Source: a bacterium
GTDB taxonomy: Bacteria; Auribacterota; Auribacteria; Auribacterales; Auribacteraceae
Assembly: GCA_024233545.1 (NCBI GenBank)
Contig: JACKPL010000003.1
Coordinates: 124,001 to 188,000, forward strand
Length of the DNA stretch: 64,000 nucleotides
Direction: 5' to 3'
Both the position numbers and the translations under genes were made by a program. Within the stretch, counting starts at the first letter, position 1. Each line of letters starts with the position of its first letter. Under the pieces are notes generated by a model, which was given only the letters and a program-made list of their open reading frames with translations, was not told where the DNA came from and ran no database searches. Shown piece after piece: positions 1 through 6,969 of this stretch.

Positions 1-677
1 TCTACCCCGCCGTTGCCGACTTGCCCAAGATACGGTTCGCTGACATGAAAATGTTTCATGTACGGAGCGCCTTGCGAGATAACGGCTTCGACGTCATCAC
101 CGCTGAGTGTCATACAGGCGGTATCGAGATGCAGTCCGAATCCGGGTGAGCCGACCATTTTTACTAGTTCTACCGCATCATGCCCATTGGTAATAAAATC
201 GCTGTTGTATTCTTTCGGGTTGGGTTCAATGCACAGATAGACGCCGTTTTTCGATGCAATTGAACCGATGCGGGAGAAAAAGCCGCGGCTGATTTTTTCG
301 ACTTCATCTTTAGCGAGGTTGCCGATCAGTCTGTTTTTAGGCGAGCCGAACACAAGAACCTGTGCACCGAGTTTTTTTGCAAGGTGAATGATCTTTGTTA
401 GATAAGCGATTGTCGCATCGCGCGTGGTTTGGTTCTCGAAAATTGTCAGTTCCGGATGCCCGAAGAGCACTGCTTGAAACGCAACAATCTGAAAACCGCG
501 CTGTTCCCAGAACTTTTTATATTCATTCACTTCTCTCTCAGGCACATCTATAGGGTTCTGCCATACTTTTGTAGGGGCAATTTCTATGCCGGATACGCCG
601 TATTCTTTTAATACACTTGCCACGTTTTTATCTTCGCTGAGCGGCCATGCGATGTTTGAAATTGCGAGCTTTTTCAT
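1..677 (-). CDS. sugar phosphate isomerase/epimerase, TIM barrel (partial)
   Basis: This minus-strand gene runs off the left edge of the window, so only the N-terminal ~225 residues are visible. Reading back from ATG at 677 gives MKKLAISNIAWPLSED, then GIEIAPTKVW, KKLGAQVLVFGSPKNR, YLCIEPNPKEY and FGLHLDTACM. These alternating strands with the IEP..P and HLDT motifs are typical of the xylose-isomerase-like / AP endonuclease 2 TIM-barrel family, in which such Glu, Asp and His residues bind a divalent metal. The start overlaps the stop of the upstream epimerase gene by four bases (ATGA), with a GAAGGGTGG ribosome-binding site just before it. It is the last visible gene of a surface-glycan operon, so a role in sugar interconversion or modification is likely; the substrate cannot be told. 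Confidence 0.8.
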   Translation of the reverse strand, partial: MKKLAISNIAWPLSEDKNVASVLKEYGVSGIEIAPTKVWQNPIDVPEREVNEYKKFWEQRGFQIVAFQAVLFGHPELTIFENQTTRDATIAYLTKIIHLAKKLGAQVLVFGSPKNRLIGNLAKDEVEKISRGFFSRIGSIASKNGVYLCIEPNPKEYNSDFITNGHDAVELVKMVGSPGFGLHLDTACMTLSGDDVEAVISQGAPYMKHFHVSEPYLGQVGNGGV

Positions 678-1438
678 CTTTGCCACCCTTCGGACACAAC
701 GTATTCGTTCAGTGACGCAAGGATTTGTTCTTTAGAGTAGATATATCCGTTTTTACCTTTATATAATGCAGAATATTTTGTCTTAAAATCATACGAAGCG
801 GGCGGATATGATGGTTCGTTGGTAAAATCTATGCCGAATGCGTGTGCGGCTACTTCTTTTATGCTTACCGGTTCGGTTGCAAAATTTACCAGCGGCAATT
901 TTGCATTCTGTGCAATGGCAATATCTTTCCATAAGTTTTTCAAGTAATAAAACTGATAGACGCTGTGTGCGTGTATCTTGTCAATCTGGTTATTGTGCAG
1001 AAAATCGTAGACGGCATTTTTTTTCAGCCCGGTTCCGAATAATCCCGGCAGGCGTATTATGAGAGAATCGAATGTAGTGTTCACAAATCGTTCCAATATA
1101 AAGCGGTTTTTCCCGTACGCATGGTTCTCTGGCGGTATAGGGGTGTCTTCGTCGACGTTGAACGGATGCGGGTATACATCTATGGTTGAAATGAGAATAC
1201 AGCGAGCCGCTTTCGTTTGTTTTAGGCAGTCAATGAGGAGCTGGGTGTTTTTAAGGTCGTTTTCAGGGTTTTGGTTGGCGATCCATTTTTCGGCGCGTGC
1301 TCCACTGCATACAACCAGTTCGTATTCTTTTCCGCGTATAGTTTCGATGTTTTTTGAATTATACAGATCATCAAATGAGTATTGCGCATTCAAATTGCTT
1401 CCGACAAATCCGGTGTATCCGATAAGCGCTGTGGGCAT
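674..1438 (-). CDS. NAD-dependent sugar epimerase/dehydratase (extended SDR)
   Basis: A 254-residue protein with an N-terminal Rossmann motif GYTGFVGSNL, a SGARAEKW stretch where the nucleotide-binding loop is expected, STIDVYP as the catalytic Ser/Thr strand, and YGKNRFILER matching the YxxxK catalytic pair of extended short-chain dehydrogenases. The family usually works on nucleotide-activated sugars; at 254 residues this member is short, and the C-terminal substrate domain is reduced. An AAGGAG ribosome-binding site precedes the start. It sits 17 bases after a glycosyltransferase and overlaps the next gene by ATGA, so it is co-transcribed with sugar-handling genes. The precise reaction (epimerisation, dehydration or reduction) is not visible. 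Confidence 0.8.
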   Translation of the reverse strand: MPTALIGYTGFVGSNLNAQYSFDDLYNSKNIETIRGKEYELVVCSGARAEKWIANQNPENDLKNTQLLIDCLKQTKAARCILISTIDVYPHPFNVDEDTPIPPENHAYGKNRFILERFVNTTFDSLIIRLPGLFGTGLKKNAVYDFLHNNQIDKIHAHSVYQFYYLKNLWKDIAIAQNAKLPLVNFATEPVSIKEVAAHAFGIDFTNEPSYPPASYDFKTKYSALYKGKNGYIYSKEQILASLNEYVVSEGWQR

Positions 1439-1455
1439 ATGCTGTAATCTCCTTA

Positions 1456-2259
1456 TTATGGATTAAACCGTCCGGCGCACGCGGCAAACAGAGTGCGCAG
1501 TACGAGAAAGTTTCCCTTTAACGGGCTGATTTTTGTTGGGATAGGGCCGTCAGATGGGTACTGGCGGGTAACGGGCAGTTCTTTTACTTTAAACCCTAAC
1601 CGTGCCGCCCGTATTGCCATGTAGTAATGCAGTTCGTAGTGGGAGAAAATGTCTCTAAACGGCGCGACGTTTTTATCGAGCAGGAGCTGTTTGCTGTATG
1701 CACGGAACCCGTTAGTCGTGTCAGTGTAGCGGAACCGCGAAGCGATTGATATCAGCGGCGCGTGAATAAAAGTAATGCCGAACCACCGGCTGAACGGTAA
1801 ATTGACCGATTTTCCTCCGGGGATAAACCGTGATCCTTGAATGTGGTCGAATCCGTCGTCAAGCGCTTTGACGAAATCGGGAATTGCAGACGGGTCGTCT
1901 TTGCCGTTGCCGTCAATGGTGATAACGCCGTCATAGCCTTGCTTCATCGCATAGGCAAACGCCATTCTCATCTGCGCGCTTAGTTTGCCCGGGCCGGTTT
2001 TGGTGAGCAGTGTGTGTACGCCGAGCGGTTTGATTATTTCAGGAGCAAGCGATCCGTCGGTGCTTCCGCCATCGGCGATGATGACGTCGATTGTTTTTGA
2101 AAGTTCCTGCATGTTGCGCAGTTGTTTTTTGATTTTTTCGCCTTCGTTGATTACAAAAATACAGACGCAGTATCTGCTTTGTTTCGGGCGAAAAGCGTTA
2201 ACGGCATATGCAGGCACCTGCCAGTCTGCGGTGCCGTGTGCATCGTGTGTGGTACTCAT
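1456..2259 (-). CDS. family 2 glycosyltransferase (DPM-like)
   Basis: A 267-residue soluble GT-A glycosyltransferase. The early strand CVCIFVINEGEKI, then DVIIADGGSTDGS, TIDGNGKDDPS (DxD-type region, here D-G-N-G-K-D-D) and QGSRFIPGG are the hallmarks of polyprenyl-phosphate mannosyltransferase-like GT2 enzymes. TNGFRAYSKQLL is the usual acceptor-side motif. There is no C-terminal membrane anchor. The first ~25 residues (an SHD-like leader) are poorly conserved, so a later start is possible, but ATG at 2259 overlaps the preceding stop by four bases in the same way as the rest of this operon. Likely role: transfer of a sugar from a nucleotide donor to a lipid carrier or glycan; donor unknown. 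Confidence 0.85.
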   Translation of the reverse strand: MSTTHDAHGTADWQVPAYAVNAFRPKQSRYCVCIFVINEGEKIKKQLRNMQELSKTIDVIIADGGSTDGSLAPEIIKPLGVHTLLTKTGPGKLSAQMRMAFAYAMKQGYDGVITIDGNGKDDPSAIPDFVKALDDGFDHIQGSRFIPGGKSVNLPFSRWFGITFIHAPLISIASRFRYTDTTNGFRAYSKQLLLDKNVAPFRDIFSHYELHYYMAIRAARLGFKVKELPVTRQYPSDGPIPTKISPLKGNFLVLRTLFAACAGRFNP

Positions 2260-3275
2260 AATGGTGTCTCCTTGTTGCCGGTTGATGAGGACGTTGATCT
2301 ATCCATGACATTTCTGCGGGTTTCATCGGCGATAAGTACGGAACTGCTTTTTTCTTCCATAACATAATATAATGGGCGTTGTTTGGATTCTTCCAATATC
2401 TGCCCCACGTATTCGCAAATAACGCTGAGAATAAGGAAATGGATGAAAAACAAGCCGGTAATTTGAAACGACATAGTTGTCCACCCTTCGACGACATCTT
2501 TTTTAAGGATGTTGATGACAATGATATATAAAATGTACACCATGGTAAGGATACTGCCGATTATTCCCAAAAGCCCCACAAACCGCAATGGAGCCATTGA
2601 ATTTGATATAATCATTGCAAGGGCTAACCGCAATGAATCAATGCCGCTCATTTTTTGATGAATGCCTGACCGGTTGATTTGATTATAATGATAAAGCACA
2701 GGATTAAAGCCGACATTTAAAGCAAGCACTCTAAAATACCGTCCTTTCTGCCTCACGCGGGTGATTCCATTTACCGCCTGCCTGCTTAATGCCTGAAAAA
2801 AAGTGGCGTTTCTTGGAAAATGTATTCCGGAGAATGTACAGAGCTTATAAAAGAACGGTTCGAATATTTTGACGAACGAACTGCGTTTTGTGCGCCGTTC
2901 GGCAATGCCGATAACAACACCGTTGTTTGCCCGAGCAAGATTGACGATCTGCGGAATTTCTGCCGGCGGATCGCTGTTTGGTTCAACCACGACAACATAG
3001 TCGCCGATGGATGTGTCGAGACCGGCGGTAATAGCTATTTCTATTCCGAAGTGGCGTGAAAGGCGAATCAATCGAATGCATTTAAGCTGTTGCAATAACG
3101 GATTGAGCGAAGCGGCGATACTTTCCGTTAAGTGATCGTCTACAAGAATCAGCTCGTAGTTGGCATAATTCGTTTTGAGAATGTCAATTACTTCCTGTAC
3201 AAACTCTTTTAAATACAAAGAAGCATTTTTTTCCAGCGGGACAACAACCGAAACAAAACAGTCGCTTATTTTCAT
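2256..3275 (-). CDS. membrane-anchored family 2 glycosyltransferase (GtrB/ArnC-like)
   Basis: A 339-residue protein with an N-terminal GT-A domain (VSVVVPLEKNASLY, LILVDDHLTES, IRLSRHFGIEIAITAGLD, YVVVVEPNSDPPAEIP) and two C-terminal membrane helices around residues 220-245 and 260-290 (GLLGIIGSILTMVYILYIIV and FFIHFLILSVICEY). This layout matches undecaprenyl-phosphate glycosyltransferases such as GtrB and ArnC, which load a sugar onto a lipid carrier at the inner membrane. The usual DxD is degenerate here (EPNSDPP), so activity is not certain. The gene overlaps both neighbours by four bases, which places it in the same transcript as the other glycosyltransferase and the oxidoreductase. Confidence 0.85.
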   Translation of the reverse strand: MKISDCFVSVVVPLEKNASLYLKEFVQEVIDILKTNYANYELILVDDHLTESIAASLNPLLQQLKCIRLIRLSRHFGIEIAITAGLDTSIGDYVVVVEPNSDPPAEIPQIVNLARANNGVVIGIAERRTKRSSFVKIFEPFFYKLCTFSGIHFPRNATFFQALSRQAVNGITRVRQKGRYFRVLALNVGFNPVLYHYNQINRSGIHQKMSGIDSLRLALAMIISNSMAPLRFVGLLGIIGSILTMVYILYIIVINILKKDVVEGWTTMSFQITGLFFIHFLILSVICEYVGQILEESKQRPLYYVMEEKSSSVLIADETRRNVMDRSTSSSTGNKETPL

Positions 3276-4405
3276 CCTTTATCATTTTCTCCTGAAAGCA
3301 TGATAGTGATTTCGTCGGTTACGTCGTACACATTATCAATTTTTCCCCCCATAAGTGAATGAAAATTTTTCAGCCCTGCATCTTTGCGGAATAATATGGG
3401 GCGGCTGTCATCAACTTCGCTAAGCGGCAGGACCGTTTTAACTTCCCAAAGCGAGTCGACATATGCGCATTCTTTCAATAAGGGAACATACCGCTGAGCG
3501 TCGCGGATCATGTAAGAATAATTCGTTTGTTTGGGGATCGAGTCGAAATATGCATGAGCATCCATATAGTGTTCCGGGTTATCATGCCAGTAATGATGCG
3601 GGGTATACCGTACATGGCTCAAAGTGTGCAGATTGCGCGGCGGAAAAGGCATAATGGAAAAAAACGGCCCGCACATCACGGTTATGCCGATACTTTTGAT
3701 GCTGTCAGGCACCTCTACCAAAGCCATTTCGGTCAACTCGTGTTTGAGAGGTATTATGGGCAAACCAGCGTTGTGTGGAACAAAGTTAAGCTGAGAATAT
3801 GTACAGTTAAAAACATGATGCGACAATACGGAATGTTCGCCGTCGGGTGTTTGAATCGTTGCTTTAAGTGCGCCTGATTGAAGAGGGTTTACTGTTGTCA
3901 CTTTTGCGTTAAGTTTCAGCGAAATATTTTTCGCTTCAGCAATCTTATTCAGCATGAGCTTCTTAAGTTTAGCGGAGTCAAACGCAAATTCTTCAACAAG
4001 AAAAACATCTTCGATTAACTCAGCGTCGAACAATTTTTTCAGCGCGGCAGGAGCAGGGGCAATCGGCGCCTTGATGCGTGACATGAAAAGTTGAAACTGA
4101 GTAGCCGAAACCTTGGAGAAAGTATGGGGAATCGCATAGAGTTTTGTAAAAGAACGGTCGATGCAGGCATTAAAATCATGGACAAATTTCGGAAAATTCT
4201 CTTTCGACCTCAATGCGGTCAATATGCTTCGCGGATAATGATAACCTTGATGTACCCGCGCTTGGTTGACATACGATGCGCGTTGCATGGCGTCGGCTTC
4301 TTTTTCACAAATGGTGACCTGCCTGAAATGGCCGCTCAAATATAATCCGATGTACAGCCCAAAAAAACCGCCGCCGATTATGAGAATATCAGAATGCTTA
4401 TCCAC
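3272..4405 (-). CDS. FAD-dependent oxidoreductase (DAO family)
   Basis: The N-terminus carries the dinucleotide-binding motif ILIIGGGFFGLYIGLYL followed by an acidic strand end (VTICEKEADAM), as in the D-amino acid oxidase / glycerol-3-phosphate dehydrogenase family. VNQARVHQGYHYPRS matches the substrate-side loop seen in members encoded in polysaccharide clusters. Start choice: the longest frame begins at TTG 4429, but GTG at 4405 has AGGAAA seven bases upstream and begins right before the FAD motif, so it is preferred (377 residues). It is the first gene of the minus-strand glycan operon. It probably oxidises or rearranges a sugar or small carrier substrate; the exact reaction is not known. 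Confidence 0.75.
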   Translation of the reverse strand: MDKHSDILIIGGGFFGLYIGLYLSGHFRQVTICEKEADAMQRASYVNQARVHQGYHYPRSILTALRSKENFPKFVHDFNACIDRSFTKLYAIPHTFSKVSATQFQLFMSRIKAPIAPAPAALKKLFDAELIEDVFLVEEFAFDSAKLKKLMLNKIAEAKNISLKLNAKVTTVNPLQSGALKATIQTPDGEHSVLSHHVFNCTYSQLNFVPHNAGLPIIPLKHELTEMALVEVPDSIKSIGITVMCGPFFSIMPFPPRNLHTLSHVRYTPHHYWHDNPEHYMDAHAYFDSIPKQTNYSYMIRDAQRYVPLLKECAYVDSLWEVKTVLPLSEVDDSRPILFRKDAGLKNFHSLMGGKIDNVYDVTDEITIMLSGENDKG

Positions 4406-4740
4406 AGAACTGTTTCCTGTCCGATTCAATAAAGCGCCGTGATTGTTGAAGTGAATATTTTTAAAATGTATTTTGTATCATAAAAAGTGATTGTTCACAA
4501 CGAACAATTAGTATTTAGGTTTTAATTCCATACTCCTGCGGTATTCTTGAAATAATTTTTATTGGTGGTGCACGAATACGGTGTTTTTGTTGTTTTAAGG
4601 GAGCTGTATACAGTATTCAATAAGTATTCATTGACTCTATTAAAAATGTAAAAAAATCAAATAAAATGGCCGTTTCATTCGTTATATAAGTAGAAGAAAA
4701 ATAGTTATAGCTATTATATAAGCCGATTAAGGAGGAAAAT
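4406..4740. other. divergent intergenic region, 335 bp
   Basis: AT-rich spacer between the minus-strand glycan operon and the plus-strand small exported protein. It contains a 7-bp-arm inverted repeat (4490-4508), a tandem AGTATTCAATA / AGTATTCATTG pair near 4610-4632 and a TTGACT hexamer at 4631-4636. No convincing -10 box at standard spacing was found for that hexamer. Promoters in both directions must lie here. Confidence 0.5.
4490..4508. promoter_or_regulatory. inverted repeat, possible operator
   Basis: ATTGTTC-ACAAC-GAACAAT is a perfect 7-bp dyad with a 5-base centre, 85 bp upstream of the oxidoreductase start. Its place between divergent genes fits a dimeric regulator site. It is not followed by a T-run, so it is not a terminator. 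No regulator gene is visible nearby. Confidence 0.4.
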
Positions 4741-5043
4741 ATGAGTAAGCTATTATCAGCGGTTGTGTTGGGAATATGTTTAACAACGTTTGTATCTCAA
4801 GGCAAAGTTTTCGCCGGCGACAGGGAATGGGCGACCGTCGGCAAAATATTGACCGGTGTTGTCGGAGCACGGGTTCTTTATGATGTTTTGGATGATAGAG
4901 ATTATTGTTATACCAGACGGCGGGTTTACATTGAACGCCCAGCGCGCTATTATAGTGACTGTGACGACGATGTGGTAATCATAGAAAAACATTATTACCG
5001 GCCGATCTATCCGCGGTACCGAAGGCATTGTTATCGGTACTAA
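4741..5043 (+). CDS. small exported Tyr/Arg-rich protein
   Basis: A 100-residue protein of unknown function. A clear signal peptide (MSKLLSAVVLGICLTTFVSQG...VFA) is followed by a short conserved-looking segment, EWATVGKILTGVVGARVLYD, then a low-complexity tail rich in Tyr, Arg and Asp (RRRVYIERPARYYSDCDD, YYRPIYPRYRRHCYRY) with four cysteines. Short envelope proteins with a G-rich helix after an EWxTxGK motif occur in PVC-type bacteria, from general knowledge; no enzymatic function is implied. The AAGGAGG ribosome-binding site five bases before ATG is the strongest in this region. Probably periplasmic or outer-envelope. Confidence 0.8.
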   Translation: MSKLLSAVVLGICLTTFVSQGKVFAGDREWATVGKILTGVVGARVLYDVLDDRDYCYTRRRVYIERPARYYSDCDDDVVIIEKHYYRPIYPRYRRHCYRY

Positions 5044-5052
5044 ACAAGCTGG

Positions 5053-5066
5053 CGTATCGAAGGCAA
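5053..5066 (+). repeat. 14-bp direct repeat, left copy
   Basis: CGTATCGAAGGCAA, repeated exactly at 5403-5416. It lies just after the small exported gene. It could be a target-site duplication of the segment between the copies. Confidence 0.6.
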
Positions 5067-5402
5067 AGAATAGAATCTGCGTATCTGCCGGGTACTTAGG
5101 ATATATCACGATTGATCTTTGCGGAGAGCAATACTGGTAAAGAGGTGTGTCTGAAAACCGGAATGAAATTTCACAACCGGCGCTGAAAATAAGGCAGGCA
5201 ATCCTCAAATCATTTTGGAATGCTGAAAAAGCCTCACGATTTCTTGTTTAAACGGCCATAACGAGGGGCGTAAGCGTTCCAAGGTAATCTCAAAACGAAC
5301 AGAACGTAAGCCCCCCTTAGGGGCTTCGCAAAGACGATTTTTTATGACTTTTTCATCATTCCCCTTTTTACGGTAAAAATCAATGCACAGCAATTTGCTT
5401 GA
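5067..5402. mobile_element. possible MITE-like insertion, 336 bp
   Basis: The segment between the 14-bp direct repeats. It has no transposase and no terminal inverted repeats that I can see. It carries the GC-rich hairpin and the short minus-strand frame described for the gap. The direct-repeat flanks suggest insertion; the identity of any parent element is unknown. Confidence 0.35.
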
Positions 5403-5416
5403 CGTATCGAAGGCAA
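5403..5416 (+). repeat. 14-bp direct repeat, right copy
   Basis: CGTATCGAAGGCAA, identical to 5053-5066. It sits 69 bp before the start of the glycosyltransferase gene. Confidence 0.6.
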
Positions 5417-5484
5417 CTTTTTTATACTCATCCTATTCATTTTCAACATTGAGAAGCTACATATCGGTTGAGGGATTCCGAGTA

Positions 5485-6735
5485 ATGAATATCACCATAC
5501 TTACTTTGGGAACACGGGGCGATATCGTTCCTTTCGTTGCGCTTGCCTGTGCTTTGAAAAAAGACCATTCCGTTACTATTGTCACAAACAGTAATTTTGA
5601 ATCATTTATTACAGGCAAAGGAATCAAATTTGCCCCGTTGAGTTTTGATTTTCGGCAATTTCTTAATTCACCCGAAGGCAAAAAGATCATCGAAGGCAAT
5701 GTAATTCAAAATCTTAAGAGTATCAAGACAACGTTTCGTCCATTGATAAAAAGTATATTAGACGATGCATGGAACGCTTCACAAGACAGCGATATGCTTA
5801 TTTATCATCCGGTGATTCTTGCAGGGAGCCATATTGCGGAACGGCTCGATATTCCGGCGGTTATGGCAACATACTGGCCTTTTATTACCCCAACGCGCGA
5901 ATTCCCTATCCCCTATTTTCCTAATCTAAATTTAGGAGGGTTTCTTAACTGGTGCAGTTATTATCTATTGGTATTTCAAATGCTTCCTTATCAAAATATT
6001 ATAAATACATGGCGTGAAAAATCGCTTGGTTTGCCGCCCCGTTCTGTTTTCAAAACCAACCCGATATGCGGCGGGCATCCGATTTATAATCTTTACTTTT
6101 ACAGTCCGCATGTTATTCCAACGCCCAAAGACTGGCCTCCTACCGCTTTTGCTACCGGCTACTGGTTTTTGAAAAACGATGAGACGTGGCAACCGCCTTT
6201 GGAATTGACAGATTTTCTTAATGCAGGGGAACCGCCAATTTATGTGTGTTTCGGCAGTATGACATCGCGTAATGCGGAAAAATTGACGCGCTGTATTGTT
6301 TCAGCGCTCAAAAAAACGAATCAGCGCGGTATTATTGCATCCGGATGGGGCGGCCTGCAAGATTGCGATAAGTACTCGGAAACATTTTTCGCTGTCGATG
6401 AGGTTCCTTACGATTGGTTATTCCCCAAGGTCAAGGCTCTTATTCATCATGGCGGTTCAGGGACTCTTGCATACGGATTGCGGTCTGGTAAACCGTCTAT
6501 TGTCTGCCCGTTCTTTTCAGATCAGCCGTTTTGGGGAGAAACCATAAAAAAAATCGGTGTCGGGCCGCCGCCGATTAGGCAAAAAGACCTCTCCGAAGAA
6601 AAACTTATCAGCGCGATAAACGAAATACTCAGAAATCCGGAATATACGGCAAAAGCAACCGATTTAGGAGAAAAAATCCGGTCTGAAAATGGATTGGATA
6701 GAGCGGTGCAATTTATTTCGCAAACATTCTGCTAA
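5485..6735 (+). CDS. GT1-type glycosyltransferase (sterol/lipid glucosyltransferase-like)
   Basis: A 416-residue GT-B enzyme. The N-terminal MNITILTLGTRGDIVPFVAL is the GT28-like N-domain signature (GSRGDxxPxxAL), and the C-terminal domain has VCFGSM, VPYDWLFPKVKALIHHGG, GSGTLAYGLRSGKPSIVCPF and DQPFWGETIKKIGVGPPP, the donor-nucleotide-binding motif of sterol 3-beta-glucosyltransferases and related macrolide or lipid glycosyltransferases. The open frame extends upstream to 5383, but that extension has no family similarity; ATG at 5485 has GAGGG about ten bases before it and starts exactly at the conserved strand. It likely glycosylates a hydrophobic acceptor. It stands alone, downstream of the inserted repeat, so its promoter may have been affected. 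Confidence 0.85.
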   Translation: MNITILTLGTRGDIVPFVALACALKKDHSVTIVTNSNFESFITGKGIKFAPLSFDFRQFLNSPEGKKIIEGNVIQNLKSIKTTFRPLIKSILDDAWNASQDSDMLIYHPVILAGSHIAERLDIPAVMATYWPFITPTREFPIPYFPNLNLGGFLNWCSYYLLVFQMLPYQNIINTWREKSLGLPPRSVFKTNPICGGHPIYNLYFYSPHVIPTPKDWPPTAFATGYWFLKNDETWQPPLELTDFLNAGEPPIYVCFGSMTSRNAEKLTRCIVSALKKTNQRGIIASGWGGLQDCDKYSETFFAVDEVPYDWLFPKVKALIHHGGSGTLAYGLRSGKPSIVCPFFSDQPFWGETIKKIGVGPPPIRQKDLSEEKLISAINEILRNPEYTAKATDLGEKIRSENGLDRAVQFISQTFC

Positions 6736-6897
6736 TCCGCGCGTTTTGAAACCATACACGAACCGGCTATTTTAGGCTGATAATCAGAACTCCCCAATTC
6801 CCTATTATAGCCTGTTGCAAATAGTGCAATGTACATAATTTCATTATAGTGGTTTGGAATTATATTCTTCATGCATTTATTTATTTTTAAATAATGA

Positions 6898-6903
6898 TAT
6901 AAT
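6898..6903 (+). promoter_or_regulatory. -10 box candidate for the CheR-repeat giant gene
   Basis: TATAAT within an AT-rich stretch, 67 bp before the start at 6970. No good -35 hexamer is seen at 17 bp, so the call rests on the -10 alone. Confidence 0.35.
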
Positions 6904-6969
6904 ATAAACTTAACACAAACGTTCTCTAGCGTAATAACCACAGGGAAATAACCGCTCTCAAACAATGGG

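Larger units (their letters stand above)
5044..5484. other. intergenic region with probable inserted repeat element
   Basis: A 441-bp gap. A 336-bp core (5067-5402) lies between two copies of a 14-bp direct repeat. The core has a 62-codon minus-strand reading frame (5205-5393) encoding GGLRSVRFEITLERLRP and PFKQEIVRLFQHSKMI, which resembles the frames read through interspersed repeats rather than a real protein, and a GC-rich hairpin AAGCCCC-CCTTA-GGGGCTT near 5310-5330. No gene is called. Confidence 0.45.

Noticed and set aside
5305..5345. GC-rich hairpin as a Rho-independent terminator
   Set aside because: The stem is good but the nearest T-run is about eleven bases away, and no gene ends nearby on the plus strand.
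5205..5393. 62-codon minus-strand open frame in the gap before the glycosyltransferase
   Set aside because: No ribosome-binding site, no recognisable fold, and it lies wholly inside the segment bounded by the direct repeats; treated as a frame read through a repeat.
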